Positions 12,201-22,869 of a stretch of 64,000 nt of DNA are shown one piece after another. A program made the translations under genes and the position numbers. Numbering within the stretch: position 1 is the stretch's first letter; each line of letters opens with the position of its first letter. The stretch is from contig QANU01086265.1 in NCBI GenBank assembly GCA_003254905.1, positions 73,231 through 137,230 on the forward strand, in the 5' to 3' direction. The notes beneath the pieces are model-generated. The model saw only the letters and a program-made list of their open reading frames with translations. It made no database searches and was not told where the DNA came from. This stretch comes from Nissolia schottii (lineage: Eukaryota; Streptophyta; Magnoliopsida; Fabales; Fabaceae).

Positions 12201-12740
12201 CACATCCCAAAATCAAACATATGACTAAGGTATGGACTACGAAAGAGATGACGATTCAGTCCCATCCCGTATATAACGAAATGGAATTCTCCGCCAGTCA
12301 ACCCAGATAAGAAGTGACAATTAACGGGCCCCGGAAGAAATGATGCTACTGAGTGAGCACAAGGACTTTAGGCTCACAATAACACAAGTCAGAAATAATT
12401 GCCCCAAATCTCAGAATCATTCGCTACGGTGCTTGAACAAGCGCTATGTAAATCATATCATGACGGGATAGAAGCACACAAGAATTAGATAATGAAAAAG
12501 AAATTGAGTACCAGGGTCGGGCCCTTTCGGGGCGGTGGAACAAATTTGTTGATTTGGGCATCCTTCGCAGGCATCGGCTTTTCCCGCAGACTCTGACTGA
12601 GTACCTGGACAATCTGCACGTGCCAACCCGACAAAAATAATTTAATATTGATAAGCATGCACAGAAGCGAAACAAAAAATCCCGCAAGAGAGTATATTCA
12701 TACGTTCGTTGGCATTTTCCGGAATATCGCCGTTCTCCAT
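9243..12740 (-). CDS. NBP35: Cytosolic Fe-S cluster assembly P-loop ATPase NBP35
   Basis: Three coding exons join cleanly: 12704-12740, 12512-12613 and 9243-10171. All borders are GT/AG, and the product is 355 aa. It is a Mrp/NBP35-family P-loop ATPase that scaffolds [4Fe-4S] clusters for cytosolic and nuclear proteins. The N-terminal ferredoxin-like motif is complete (C14-X13-C28-X2-C31-X5-C37). The Walker A/deviant P-loop GKGGVGKST is at about residues 67-75, and [12 protein letters not shown] at about 173-184. Where fungal and animal proteins carry a bridging CPxC, this protein reads NMSGLCQPL (about 233-241). That fits the known loss of this motif in plant NBP35, which works without a CFD1 partner. 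The ATG at 12740 is chosen because it yields [16 protein letters not shown], the plant family N-terminus. Intron 2 (2.3 kb) holds a hAT-type MITE. Confidence 0.95.
11298..11798. mobile_element. hAT-type MITE, 501 bp, in NBP35 intron 2
   Basis: The ends are inverted repeats: CAAGGTAGTCAATCCCA on the left, and CAGGGTAGTCAATCCCA when the right end is reverse-complemented. The flanks carry an 8-bp target duplication with one mismatch (GCCCAACG at 11290-11297, GCCCAAAG at 11799-11806), as expected for hAT. Both subterminal regions are full of GGGATCCCATGGGAT and GGGATGGGAT words. It has no coding capacity. It lies inside the intron, so it is removed from the NBP35 mRNA. Confidence 0.85.
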
Positions 12741-12849
12741 GGAAGCTCTTCTATTCTGTTGACAGTTGTGTTGTGTAGGTACCAGAACAGAGAAAACTGT
12801 TTGGTCGTTTGAAGGAAGAAGACGCGTGAAGAAATGGAAGAGGCGGTGC

Positions 12850-12857
12850 TAGGGTTT
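12850..12857 (-). promoter_or_regulatory. Telo-box (AAACCCTA) upstream of NBP35
   Basis: TAGGGTTT on the plus strand reads AAACCCTA on the gene strand, about 110 bp upstream of the NBP35 ATG. Telo-boxes are common near the start sites of plant housekeeping genes. This is a single short match, so its role is an inference. Confidence 0.4.
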
Positions 12858-13223
12858 AGCAGCAAAGCCAAACCTATAATGGGAAGCGAAAACTAAAGAA
12901 TGATAATAAGAGGAAAAGATCAAATATCAAAAGCAAACTGCAAAATGGGGCGCGACAACGGGTGTAATGGGATTGGCTTACAATGGGATGACTCATCATA
13001 GATGACATGTGGTCCATGGAGCACTAATAATATAACTGAATCATAACAAAGTCAAAAGATGTACATATAAAATTAATAATAGTATCAAACCACAACTTTA
13101 ACCCACGCCAGAGGTGATGAACTCCGGACAGAAGATTGAGCATGCTATCGGACTAGAGAACTTGAACATCTCTCACTAGATTGTGTCAAACAAATTCGAT
13201 GAGAAATAATATGACTATAACTA

Positions 13224-13561
13224 CGGGTGAACATGGGTCCGACCCAACCCGCCGACCCGCCAAATCCGACCCAATCCGACCCGAACGGGTCGGATTTGGC
13301 GGGTCGGCGGGTCGGCGGGTCCAATCCGAACGATCCGCTTAAGTGGACGGGTCGAGTCTCGGATTCGAAATCCTAAACCCGACCCGACCCGCCGACCCGC
13401 ATATGCAGAACCAGAGTCTGTCTCCTTCACTCTGTCTCACCCCGCGACCCCCCGCGACCTCCCCCACGACCCCGCAGCCTCCCCCGCGACCTCCCCCGCG
13501 ACCCCACAGCCTCCCCCGCGACCTCGCAGCCTCCCCCACAGCCACCCCGCGACCTCCCCCG
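13224..13561. repeat. GGGTCGGCGGGTCGG-rich transposon end and CCCCGCGACCTC tandem repeat, cut by gap
   Basis: The sequence starts GGGTGAACATGGGTCCGACCC, a type of terminus seen in plant hAT-like non-autonomous elements. It continues with stacked direct and inverted GACCCGCCGACCCG words. From about 13440 it turns into a degenerate tandem repeat of CCCCCGCGACCTC. It stops at the N at 13562, so the other end is not seen. The reading frames here come from the repeat and are not genes. Confidence 0.55.
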
Positions 13562-13562
13562 N
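13562..13562. other. Assembly break (single N)
   Basis: The N falls directly in a GC-rich tandem repeat and is followed by unrelated AT-rich LTR sequence. The assembly is joined here without knowledge of the distance. Confidence 0.85.
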
Positions 13563-15232
13563 AATCCGATAATATAGGGAAATTACACCCTTTTGTTACC
13601 CGTTAGGTTTACAACATAAACCAACAATGAGTTATAGAAACATTATTACTGATAAATCTTCGATTATAGTTCTTTTTGCTTGCTAATTCATGTAGTTTCT
13701 AGGCATTTTAGTTTCATAGTAGGCTGCATATGCATGCATTCATGTATAATTTCACTTACGCTGCATAAACAACAAATTAGGCAAGCTAGGTGACAATGTG
13801 TATTTTTGGGTGTTTTTCAAGTGCAATATGCCTAACAGAGGATCAAGGAACGATCCAAGGTTGTAAACAACGCTCTAGCGCATAGTGAGGCAAAGAAAAA
13901 TGCATCTCGCGAATTGAAAAAGGCGAATGACACTTGTACCTGCTCTAGTGGGCAGCCTTCACTACAAGGGAAAAAAAAAAGGATTTCTCAACCCTTGAAG
14001 ATTCTTTATAAATAAAACATTAGCACTTCGACCCCAAGAGAGCATAGTGACTATTTTGAGTGAAAAGGCAACCTTATGAGAGTTAGAACACTCAAGGAAA
14101 CTCCATTGATCTCCCAAATCAATTGATAGTTCATCCTCCTCTTTGTCTCTTATGTATCTTCCTCACCTTCCACTATGTTTGTATTTCTTCTTCTCCCTAT
14201 CATGAACTAATTCCTTTCTAGATAGGGCATGCACAGAAATTCTCTTTCGGCTATGTTGCAAATTTATTAATTTTTATTCAATTATTGTTTTATTTGATTA
14301 ACATTTTGTATTCAATTATAATTGCCCTATTTGTATGCTTGATCACCATATAGGTAGTTTGTATCCTTGCATGAGACTCAAGAGAGACATTGCGAGATAG
14401 GATAAGGTTTAGCAAACCATAGGTTGAGCGTCTCACTAAGAGGATTTACCACAATTTGAGTGTTCGTGTGGGGGACTGGTAGATTAGGGGATAACATCCT
14501 TAGAATAGGTTTAGACCTCCTAAGAGATTAGTGTGACCAACCTAGACTAAGAGGGTTACTTGACCCTGAGAGAAGCTAGTAACCACTAACCTTGACCATC
14601 AATCATAAATAATTCCCACAATTGGATAGGATTAGTAACTAGCAACATAGGCAGGAGTAATGGAAGTCAAGTGTCCTAACTCTTTTCCTCATCTAAATTC
14701 TTCATATATTTAAATTGCTTTTGTTGCATTGCTTTAGTTTCAATTGTTTTTCTTTATTTGCATAATTAAATAAAATCTCAAAAACATCGTCCAAACAACT
14801 AAGAGTGCCTACATTTGTAAAATAACGTACTTACTCAGTTCTCGTGGGTACGACAACTTGAGTTCCTAAAAAGACTCATTATTACTTATATTGACTAGTG
14901 CACTTGCTAGCATTAAGCGCATAAAGTTTTTGGCACCATTGTTAGGGATTGGGTCTTCCTACTATTTGACAATAGTAGGTAGACTTATTCGTTTTTAGTT
15001 TGTAATTATTTTATTGTAATTTTCTTTTTTTTTTTAGCTTTTTAAACTATTTTTTTTCTAGTGACCTTCACAGGTGTGTTAGTGTGTTTCAAGGTGTATA
15101 CATAAGAACCTTTAAGTCTTGCCATTCAACACCGACATTGACCATACTGAGCGAAGGTTGCGTAGAGAGAGAAGGTTGAATGAATCTGAAAAGGTCATAG
15201 GGACCGATTCGAAGAAGAGGTGTGTAACAGCC
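13563..15232 (+). mobile_element. Fossil Ty3/gypsy (Ogre/Tat/Athila group): 5' LTR end, primer-binding site, leader
   Basis: The LTR 3' part ends near 14921. It is followed by TGGCACCATTGTTAGGGA (14931-14948), a diverged form of the primer-binding site typical of Athila/Calypso-type elements. The leader follows, with the first gag-like codons around 15120-15220. The LTR's left end lies in or beyond the break at 13562. The element is interrupted at 15232 by the insertion 15233-19637 and resumes at 19638. It is old and heavily mutated. Confidence 0.65.
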
Positions 15233-16230
15233 CGAGTTTTTCCCTTTACTAAAATTTAGCATAATAAATAATTAAGAATATATTAATAGGAAAAGATAAA
15301 ATAAAAATAAAATTCAAGTATTAATTTTAATTCCTGTAATATTAGTTAAAAATAATAATTTTGCGATCTCGTGACGTCTGTGACGTTCGGGTCGACATTA
15401 GGTTATTATGGGAATTTAATTATGACTCAAAGGAGTCCGTAAAATACACTAATATGAAAATAAATTCAAGAATATCTCAACAAAGATTAAATATTAATAA
15501 GAAAAATTAGTCGGTCATAACGGTATGTTCGAAATATTTTTAGGACTTCCGGACATAAATAGTTAATGAGAAAACATGACCAAAACACACATAGACAATT
15601 TACACATGGATGGCCAAGGGCCACGAATTCCCCACGGCAACCCTTGTCCCACGAGGCACACGTACACCAAATCCTTATTCATTTTGATTATCTCTAATTA
15701 TGCTAACAAAAGCCTTCTTCCTTTTCTTCATGCAAAACCAAAGTTCACCTACAGCTCCAACGCCATTCAAAGCTCTTCCACCACCATCACCCTTTGCCTT
15801 TTATCATCTTAATTCCCTCTCAAACTCATAAGGAAGACAAGCAAGTAGCAAGGTTGGGAGTTTCTCTTCACTTGGTGGAACGAACACCAAGCTTCCATAA
15901 CCTAGGTTTCCATAATTATTCAAGGGTTTCACTTCTTGGCAAGAAGAACTCAAGCAAGCAAGCAAAGCTCCATTTCATCATTCCTCCATCACTAAACAAC
16001 TCTTTAGCAAAGTGGGTAACTCTAGTTCCTCACCTATTGATGGTGGATGCTTGATTATGTAATTATGTGTGTGTGTGTTTCTTTACATATATGTTTATGT
16101 ATGTTAGAATCTATGTTAGGGATGAGGAAGATGACTCTGAAGGGTCCTGTGACCTGGACATAAGTTTATTATGTGTGGAATATGTGTAAAATCTCAAGAA
16201 GGATCCATAGGAAAAAAGAGAAAGAAAGAG

Positions 16231-16760
16231 GAGTCTGAGTTGTTGAGCGGCGCCTGGAGTGGTGCCGAGCCGTTCCGCAGAAAGGGATTGGAGTCTGCAG
16301 AGTTGTTGAGCGGCGCCTGGACTGGTGCCGAGTAGTTCTGTGGAGAGTGATTGAGAGGAGTCTAGTTGTTGAGTGGCGCCTGAAATGGTGCTGAGTGGTC
16401 CGCGGAGAGTGACTGAGAGGAGTCGAGAATTGTTGAGCGGGCACCTGGGATGATGCTGAGTGGTTCCGCAGGGAGTGACTGAGAGGAGTCCAGAAAGTTG
16501 ATGAAGGGGCACCTGGGGTGGTGCTGAGTGGTTCCGCGGAGAGTGACTGGGAGGAGTTTAGAGAGTGGTGGATCGAGCTCCTGGAGTTCCTGAGTGGGTT
16601 CCGCGGATGTTCCCTGGAGAGTTTCTGAGTGGGTTCTGCAGAAGTTCACTGTAGTTGCCGAGGGGTTCCCTAGAGAGTTTTAAGTGGGTTCCACGGAGGT
16701 TCCCTGAAGTTGCTGAAAGGTTTACATAGAGAGTGCTGAGGGGGCCCTAGGGTACCGCTG
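16231..16760. repeat. Minisatellite, 60-68 bp units with GAGTC...TTGAGCGGCGCCTGG
   Basis: Units start at about 16231, 16291, 16358, 16420, 16486 and 16554. Each has a GAGTC/GAGTT start, a TTGAGCGGCGCCTGG-like middle and a GGTGCTGAGTGGTTCCGCGG end. After 16560 the unit decays into shorter GAGTGGGTTCCGCGG pieces. It lies inside the solo-LTR-like element. The apparent minus-strand proteins here are repeat translations. Confidence 0.8.
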
Positions 16761-17251
16761 AGCGACCTGAGACCAGAATGCCTTAGAGAGACCTTCTTGA
16801 GGCACATAATCTAACACTCCATGTTATAACTATGATTTGTAACTGAAAAATGTGAAGTATGTGTATTCATGCATTTGATAAGGAAAGTTAAAGGATTAGA
16901 AATAACCATGAGATAAGTCAAGATTCTAAAATGAACCATAGGAAACAAGTCATAACATGCTGCAGGTACCGAAAAGCAAGAAATGCTGCAATACTGCTGA
17001 AAAATGTTGAAAAAGCTAAATGCCAAATGCTGAAAAGGCCGTGATCACGAGAGCCAAACCATGATCCCACTTCAGGAGGTCAAAGAAGCATCCTGAATGT
17101 GGAAGCCCGCCACAGGTGGTGTCGATATGGCATACCTGGAGGTGTGTGGTTACCACGCCTTTGCATTGTCGAAAGGGGGCAAGCTAAGGTGGGGGTACAA
17201 TATCCGCCCACTGCCGAGGGGTCCTGAGGGGGCACACGGCAGGTGGAAGCC

Positions 17252-17749
17252 NNNNNNNNNNNNNNNNNNNNNNNNNNNNNNNNNNNNNNNNNNNNNNNNN
17301 NNNNNNNNNNNNNNNNNNNNNNNNNNNNNNNNNNNNNNNNNNNNNNNNNNNNNNNNNNNNNNNNNNNNNNNNNNNNNNNNNNNNNNNNNNNNNNNNNNNN
17401 NNNNNNNNNNNNNNNNNNNNNNNNNNNNNNNNNNNNNNNNNNNNNNNNNNNNNNNNNNNNNNNNNNNNNNNNNNNNNNNNNNNNNNNNNNNNNNNNNNNN
17501 NNNNNNNNNNNNNNNNNNNNNNNNNNNNNNNNNNNNNNNNNNNNNNNNNNNNNNNNNNNNNNNNNNNNNNNNNNNNNNNNNNNNNNNNNNNNNNNNNNNN
17601 NNNNNNNNNNNNNNNNNNNNNNNNNNNNNNNNNNNNNNNNNNNNNNNNNNNNNNNNNNNNNNNNNNNNNNNNNNNNNNNNNNNNNNNNNNNNNNNNNNNN
17701 NNNNNNNNNNNNNNNNNNNNNNNNNNNNNNNNNNNNNNNNNNNNNNNNN
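17252..17749. other. Assembly gap, 498 Ns
   Basis: A run of Ns. The left edge ends GGGGGCACACGGCAGGTGG and almost the same words recur at about 18609-18630. The gap therefore sits in or next to a repeated segment of the LTR. Reading frames that cross it have no meaning. Confidence 0.95.
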
Positions 17750-18601
17750 CAGTGGAAATTTAGAACAATAGAACCTGGATTAAATTCGGCAGAGCTTCGC
17801 TACAATTCTTGAAAGGAAAAGACTTCTAACAAAGCACTTACTAACGTAAACCTAAAGTGCTCAAAATAGAAATGTAAAAAGTGAAGAAATATGAAAGGAA
17901 AAGGAAGAGCTCTCGGCCTAGGAGAACTTGGGGGAGGGTGGAAGAGAATGCCCAAAATGAATGCCTTGGCCTCCTATTTATAGGCCAAGGTTTGACAGGA
18001 TCGCTCAGCGGTTTAGCACCGCCGCTGAGCTATTTGTGCACTTTCGCTGAGCGATAGAGGCGGTGGCGCTGAGCGGCTGAGTCAATTTAGGCAGCTTACG
18101 CGGCTTCATTACATGCGCTGGTCAGCTTTTGCAGGGCGGCTCTGAATTCTGAGCTGGCGCCAGGCTGGCGCATTAAATGCGCCGGTGCAAGTTGGTACTT
18201 TTGCTGAGCGGCTAGGTGTTCATCGCTGAGCGCTTTGTTCAGTTTCGCTGAGCGATTCCTTCAGATTCGCTGAGTGCTTCCATGCTCACCGCTGAGCGTT
18301 TGTTGCTTATGCGCTGAGCGATGTTGCTTCCTGATTTTCCTCTTTTTGTCCTTTTCCAAAGCTTCTCTTCTTATCTTCAATGATCTTCTTTGAACATTTA
18401 TTTCCTGCAATTCAAAATAGAAAACTCCAAAAGAGATATTAAATTTTAAGAGTAAGTTAATGCCTAATCTTACCTTTTTCTCAATTCTTCACATAAGAAG
18501 ATAATGTGCAAAACATATCAATTAGGTATTAAAACCACACATTTTAGTATGCATTTGTTCACTTATAGAGTGATAACTTAGGATACAAAATCCATTTATC
18601 A
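17750..18601 (-). mobile_element. Opposite-strand LTR piece (Athila-like), with GCTGAGCG cluster
   Basis: Read on the minus strand it starts TGATAAATGGATTTTGTATC at 18601 and shares many stretches with the plus-strand LTR at 58118-59513, such as TATGTTTTGCACATTATC. A TATAAATAG box on the minus strand near 17976 fits an LTR promoter. Its far end is lost in the gap. Between 18000 and 18320 it is packed with GCTGAGCG words in both orientations. Confidence 0.65.
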
Positions 18602-19637
18602 GGTCCCGAGGGGGCACACGGTAGGTGGAAGCCCACCGCAGGGGTCAACAGAGGACCACCTTGAGGTGCGAGGTTATTCCGTCATAGTATTGTTAAAAGA
18701 GGACAATGCTATGGTGGGAATAACATATATTCCAAAAGCAGGTTTATTCTGTTATGTATATGTTCATTCTGTTAGGCATGAATATCCAGCATGTTTATTC
18801 TGTTATGTATGAATATCTGATATCTGTAATGTATGATTCTGCTGTTATGTCATTACCGTCAAGAGAACGCTCGAGACGGCTATGTATGTAAACGAAATGT
18901 TAACAAGCACGAGAATGTAGTAAGCAAGAGTAGTTCCCCTATCACATAGTAAAGTAGATAAAGCCGTTCAGAACTTAGGCCAGATAATAATCAGTAGGAT
19001 GTTTAGTATGCATGTTCACTTAGAAATCTCTGAGCGGCCTGAAGTCCGACCTAATATGAGACGAGACTCAGGAACTAAAGTTATTTACACTGAGAACCTA
19101 CCGTTCTCATTCCCATTGCCTTATGACTTCAGGTACTGATGATGACTCTTACTTTGAGGATGCTGACGAGCCGCCATCGGAGCCATGAGCGGTTATGACG
19201 GGATATGGACTTAGATTTAGCGGGATGACAGGATTTTTGCCAAGGGCATACTGAGTAGTATTCTGGTGGCCCTTGTATTTTAATATGATGTATTTTGTAT
19301 TTTGGAGGATGTATAGGATATTTTGGTTTATGTACCGGTGATGTGTATCTTATCTATTGTATTTAGAACTATGTGACTTTGTATGATGGACCACATGAAT
19401 GTATATTGAATGCTTTATGAATATACTGTTATACGCTTCGTTATATTTGTTCTTTCCAACGCATGGCTCTATTTTAGTAATTATTCAATGCAAATGAAAA
19501 GTTTAAAATGGGTCCATATTTTCTTAATTAACTATTTTTGAAAGATAATAATGGACGAAGATATTCCGACCAGGTAGCAAACAACCTAGTGAGCATTGTT
19601 TACTACATACGGGTAAACAGTTAGCTAGGGTGTTTCA

Positions 19638-22260
19638 AGGTGTGCTCAGACCATGAATAGCTAGAACCCCCACCTCTACTACGACAAGTGGTCAGAGAAT
19701 TCTAACGTGGTCGTGGAGGTGGTGGTGTCTCAGCCATCATGAGGTCACCTGTCAACGCTAAGAACTTCGAACACAATCGTTCTCTAATAAAATTCATTCA
19801 GGAAATTGTCAATTCCACGGGCTGGCTCATGAAGATGCGTAAGACTTCATTGGCAGCTTCCTTTAGGAATGCAACAACCACAAGAGGAGAGACATGCATC
19901 CCAATGCCATTACTCTCTGATTGTTCCCTTACACATTGTTCGGTGAGGCCAAGACTTGGTTGAAATCTCAACCATCTCGAAGCTTAACTAACTAAGAACA
20001 GTTGGAGTATAAATTTCTCGAGAGATTCGCCGTACACAACAAGCACCTCCAAACGCAAAAGGCTCTTCTAACCGTTACCCAAAGGGATGATGAGATGTTC
20101 TTTGATTGCTAAAGGCAATTCTAAGAAATACAAGCGAAGTTCCTCGATCGCAAAATCCTTCTCCATATGTTGTTGTCCATCTTTTACAATGGACTGGACC
20201 AATCCTCCTAGGACATGTTCAATGCAACAGCAAGTGGGTCCTTGATGGATGAAGACTAGAGAAGAATCCCTTGAGATGCTAGAGATGCTACCAAGGAATG
20301 ATCTAGTAGAGAAGAGAAGAGTGACAAGAAAAGGGTTACCGGTAGTGTATTCAATGACTAGCCTTCTAGCTAGGATGTAAGCCCTTGAAGTGGAGAACAA
20401 AGAGGTAAGGAAATAGCTCGTTGCTATAGTTGTAGGAACCTCCCAGAGGCAGAATGTGGAATATGCCAAGATAGGCATGAGACAACCAAGTTCTCTCTAA
20501 AAACCACAATCAAATAGGTAAATTACATGGCCAATAGGAAAAAGTTACAACATACAACTCCGGATGGCGGAGCAACAATGATGGACCAAGGCAACAAGCC
20601 CCACCACAAGCTAACAAGAGGCCAATGAGTGATCCAATGCTCCAAAAACTTACGGACTTGTTTAAGGTTAAGAGTGAGAAAAATGAGAACATGTATAACC
20701 AAAAGCAAGCATTTAACACAAGCATCAGAACTCAAGTGGGTCAACTGGAAAAATAAATGGCTGAAAGATCTATGGGAGCACTACCAAGCAATACCGAGAT
20801 GAACCCCTAGCAATAGGCAAATGCCATCACAGTGAAGGGAAGCCAAGCTACTAAAGAATTTTCAGAGTTTGGAACAAATAAGGACACAGTGGTTAGGACA
20901 ACGTTGCAAGAGAAACGAAAAAAGACGGGGTGTTCCTACTTGAACAAAGTGAGAGATATGCATCCATGGTCAAGGGAAAGATACTAAAGAAGAAGAATCT
21001 TGGTGTTATTGCGATCAATGCGACCATCAATGGGTACATCTTCCATGACTACCTACTAGACACATGATTAGGAGTGAACGTAACGGTGTTGTCGATTTAT
21101 GAGCGGTTGTGTTGGAGTTAGCTGACGAAAACATGGTCTATGTCTATGGGCTAGTTGAATATGTGGAAATATTGATAAAGAAACTCAACTTGCATTGGAA
21201 GAAGTTCATGAAAGTGCATGCGAAATCCATCTCAAAGGGTGAAATTTAATATTCAAGATCATCCGTGTTGGGTTTTATTCGCCCACCATCTCTGCAGATG
21301 TTGCAAATTTTGTGAAGAAGTGTGATAAAAGTCAAAAGCATTCCCCACACATCATAGCACCAGCAGAGGGGATGATAGTTATAATCTCTCAGTGGCCATT
21401 TGCTAAATAAGGAATTGATCTCCTCAGACCTCTCACGCCTTCCGTAGCCTAAACTAAATATATTATTGTGGCTATTGATTATTTCACTTAGTAGGTGGAA
21501 GGTGAGGCATTATCATCCATCACGGCTGCTAAGGTACAAAAGTTTGTGTGGAAAAACATCATAACTCAGTTTGGTATTCTGGAATCCATTATCACGAACA
21601 ACAATACTTAGTTCAATGACAAGAAATTTTGAGAATTCATTCAACAATTGAAAATCAAGTAACATTCCTCTTTAGTAGAACACTAATGGACAAGTAAAGG
21701 CTAGTAACAAAGTAATTCTGCAAGGATAGAAAAAACGGCACGACATTTTGAAAGGAAGGTGAGCAGAAGAGCTATCTCATGTGTTGTGGTCATATCGTAC
21801 CATACCCTAGTCAAGCATTCAAGAGCCACTTTGCAAGATGTGCTACAAATTAGGTGTTGTGATCCCACTTGAAGTCGAATAGGATAGCTTGCGAGTCTCT
21901 TTTTATGACAAGAAAGAGAATAACACAAAGTTGACAGAAGAAGCTAAGTTGATAAAAGAGCTCTGAGATAGGGCTCACCTTTGAGAAGAATCTCTCAAGC
22001 AACAACTGACGAGAAGATACAATGCTAAACTAAAACCCAGAAAGCTTCAACAAGGTGATTTAGTACTTCAGCGAGCCGACATAGGACCACCAATCCCAGG
22101 ACAGGGAAAGCTTGTTGCAAGTTAGGAAAGACCTTATAAAATTTTGAAGGTCTTAGGAAAAGGAGCATATCAACTTGGATACATGCCAAGTACCAAGATA
22201 TCACGATCATGGAACATCTGTAATTTGAAGAAATATTTTCTATAAGTATGTTGGGGTACT
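19638..22260 (+). mobile_element. Fossil Ty3/gypsy (Ogre/Tat/Athila group): gag and integrase remains
   Basis: This continues the element interrupted at 15232. Gag-like sequence occupies about 19690-20560, a protease-like stretch lies near 20990-21120, and integrase-like sequence runs from about 21270 to 22230, ending in a region like the C-terminal linker of Tat-type integrases. Reverse transcriptase is not recognisable between protease and integrase, so a large internal part seems missing. The gag part looks more Athila-like and the integrase more Tat-like. The element is old, with a dozen or more breaks. Confidence 0.7.
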
Positions 22261-22869
22261 CTTTCCTCACTCAAGTTTTATCCTCAATGGAGGTTTTCTT
22301 GGAAAGGTTTTAATGAGACATACCCTTTATTTCACAAAATAATAAAGAAGTCAAATTATCATTTTACTTATCCACATCATCTCATGCATATCATACATTT
22401 CATTACTTACATATGATTTGCACTCCAATTTACATATTATTTTCATTACAATTTGTATAAACATACTATTTAAACACCCAACCTATATGAGATGCCAATA
22501 AGTACGATCGTGAATAACACAAACTTCAAACTCGAATGAGCAAGTATGCTATATGACATAGTGAACACACTTCCACTCTGAGATTTGAGTATTCGTGTTA
22601 ATTAAAATCGTTTGACAAAGTATCTCATGCAGTATTGTCAACAAAAGATGCACAAAATATGTAAAGGAAAAGTCAATAAGACTAGTAACAAATACATACA
22701 CAAAATATCCTAAAACATGGATAACTTAGAAAATATTTATACAAGTTATAAAATTGTTTCAAGAGTAACAGCTTAAAACCGAGACACAACTCGGCAAAAT
22801 TACATAAAAACTAAGACACAGCTCGTCAACAAAAAACATAAAGGATAGAAGTATCAGGGCTAGACTCCT

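Larger units (their letters stand above)
15233..19637 (+). mobile_element. Nested solo-LTR-like element (Ty3/gypsy type), TSD AGGTG
   Basis: It begins TGTAACAGCCCG and ends GGGTGTTTCA, and is flanked by the 5-bp direct repeat AGGTG (15228-15232 and 19638-19642). Its start and end match two other copies of the family in this window (40449-46349 and 42908-45972). No gag or pol lies inside, so it is best read as a solo LTR of a long-LTR family. It contains a minisatellite (16231-16560), a gap (17252-17749) and a second, opposite-strand LTR piece (17750-18601). It inserted into the older element around it. Confidence 0.75.

Noticed and set aside
13343-13606. Pro/Arg-rich frames
   Set aside because: Translation of a CCCCGCGACC tandem repeat that crosses an assembly break.
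16111-16649. Ser/Thr/Leu-rich minus-strand frames of 91-133 codons
   Set aside because: Translation of a 60-68 bp minisatellite.
17097-17812. Frames of 189-224 codons
   Set aside because: They consist mostly of gap Ns.
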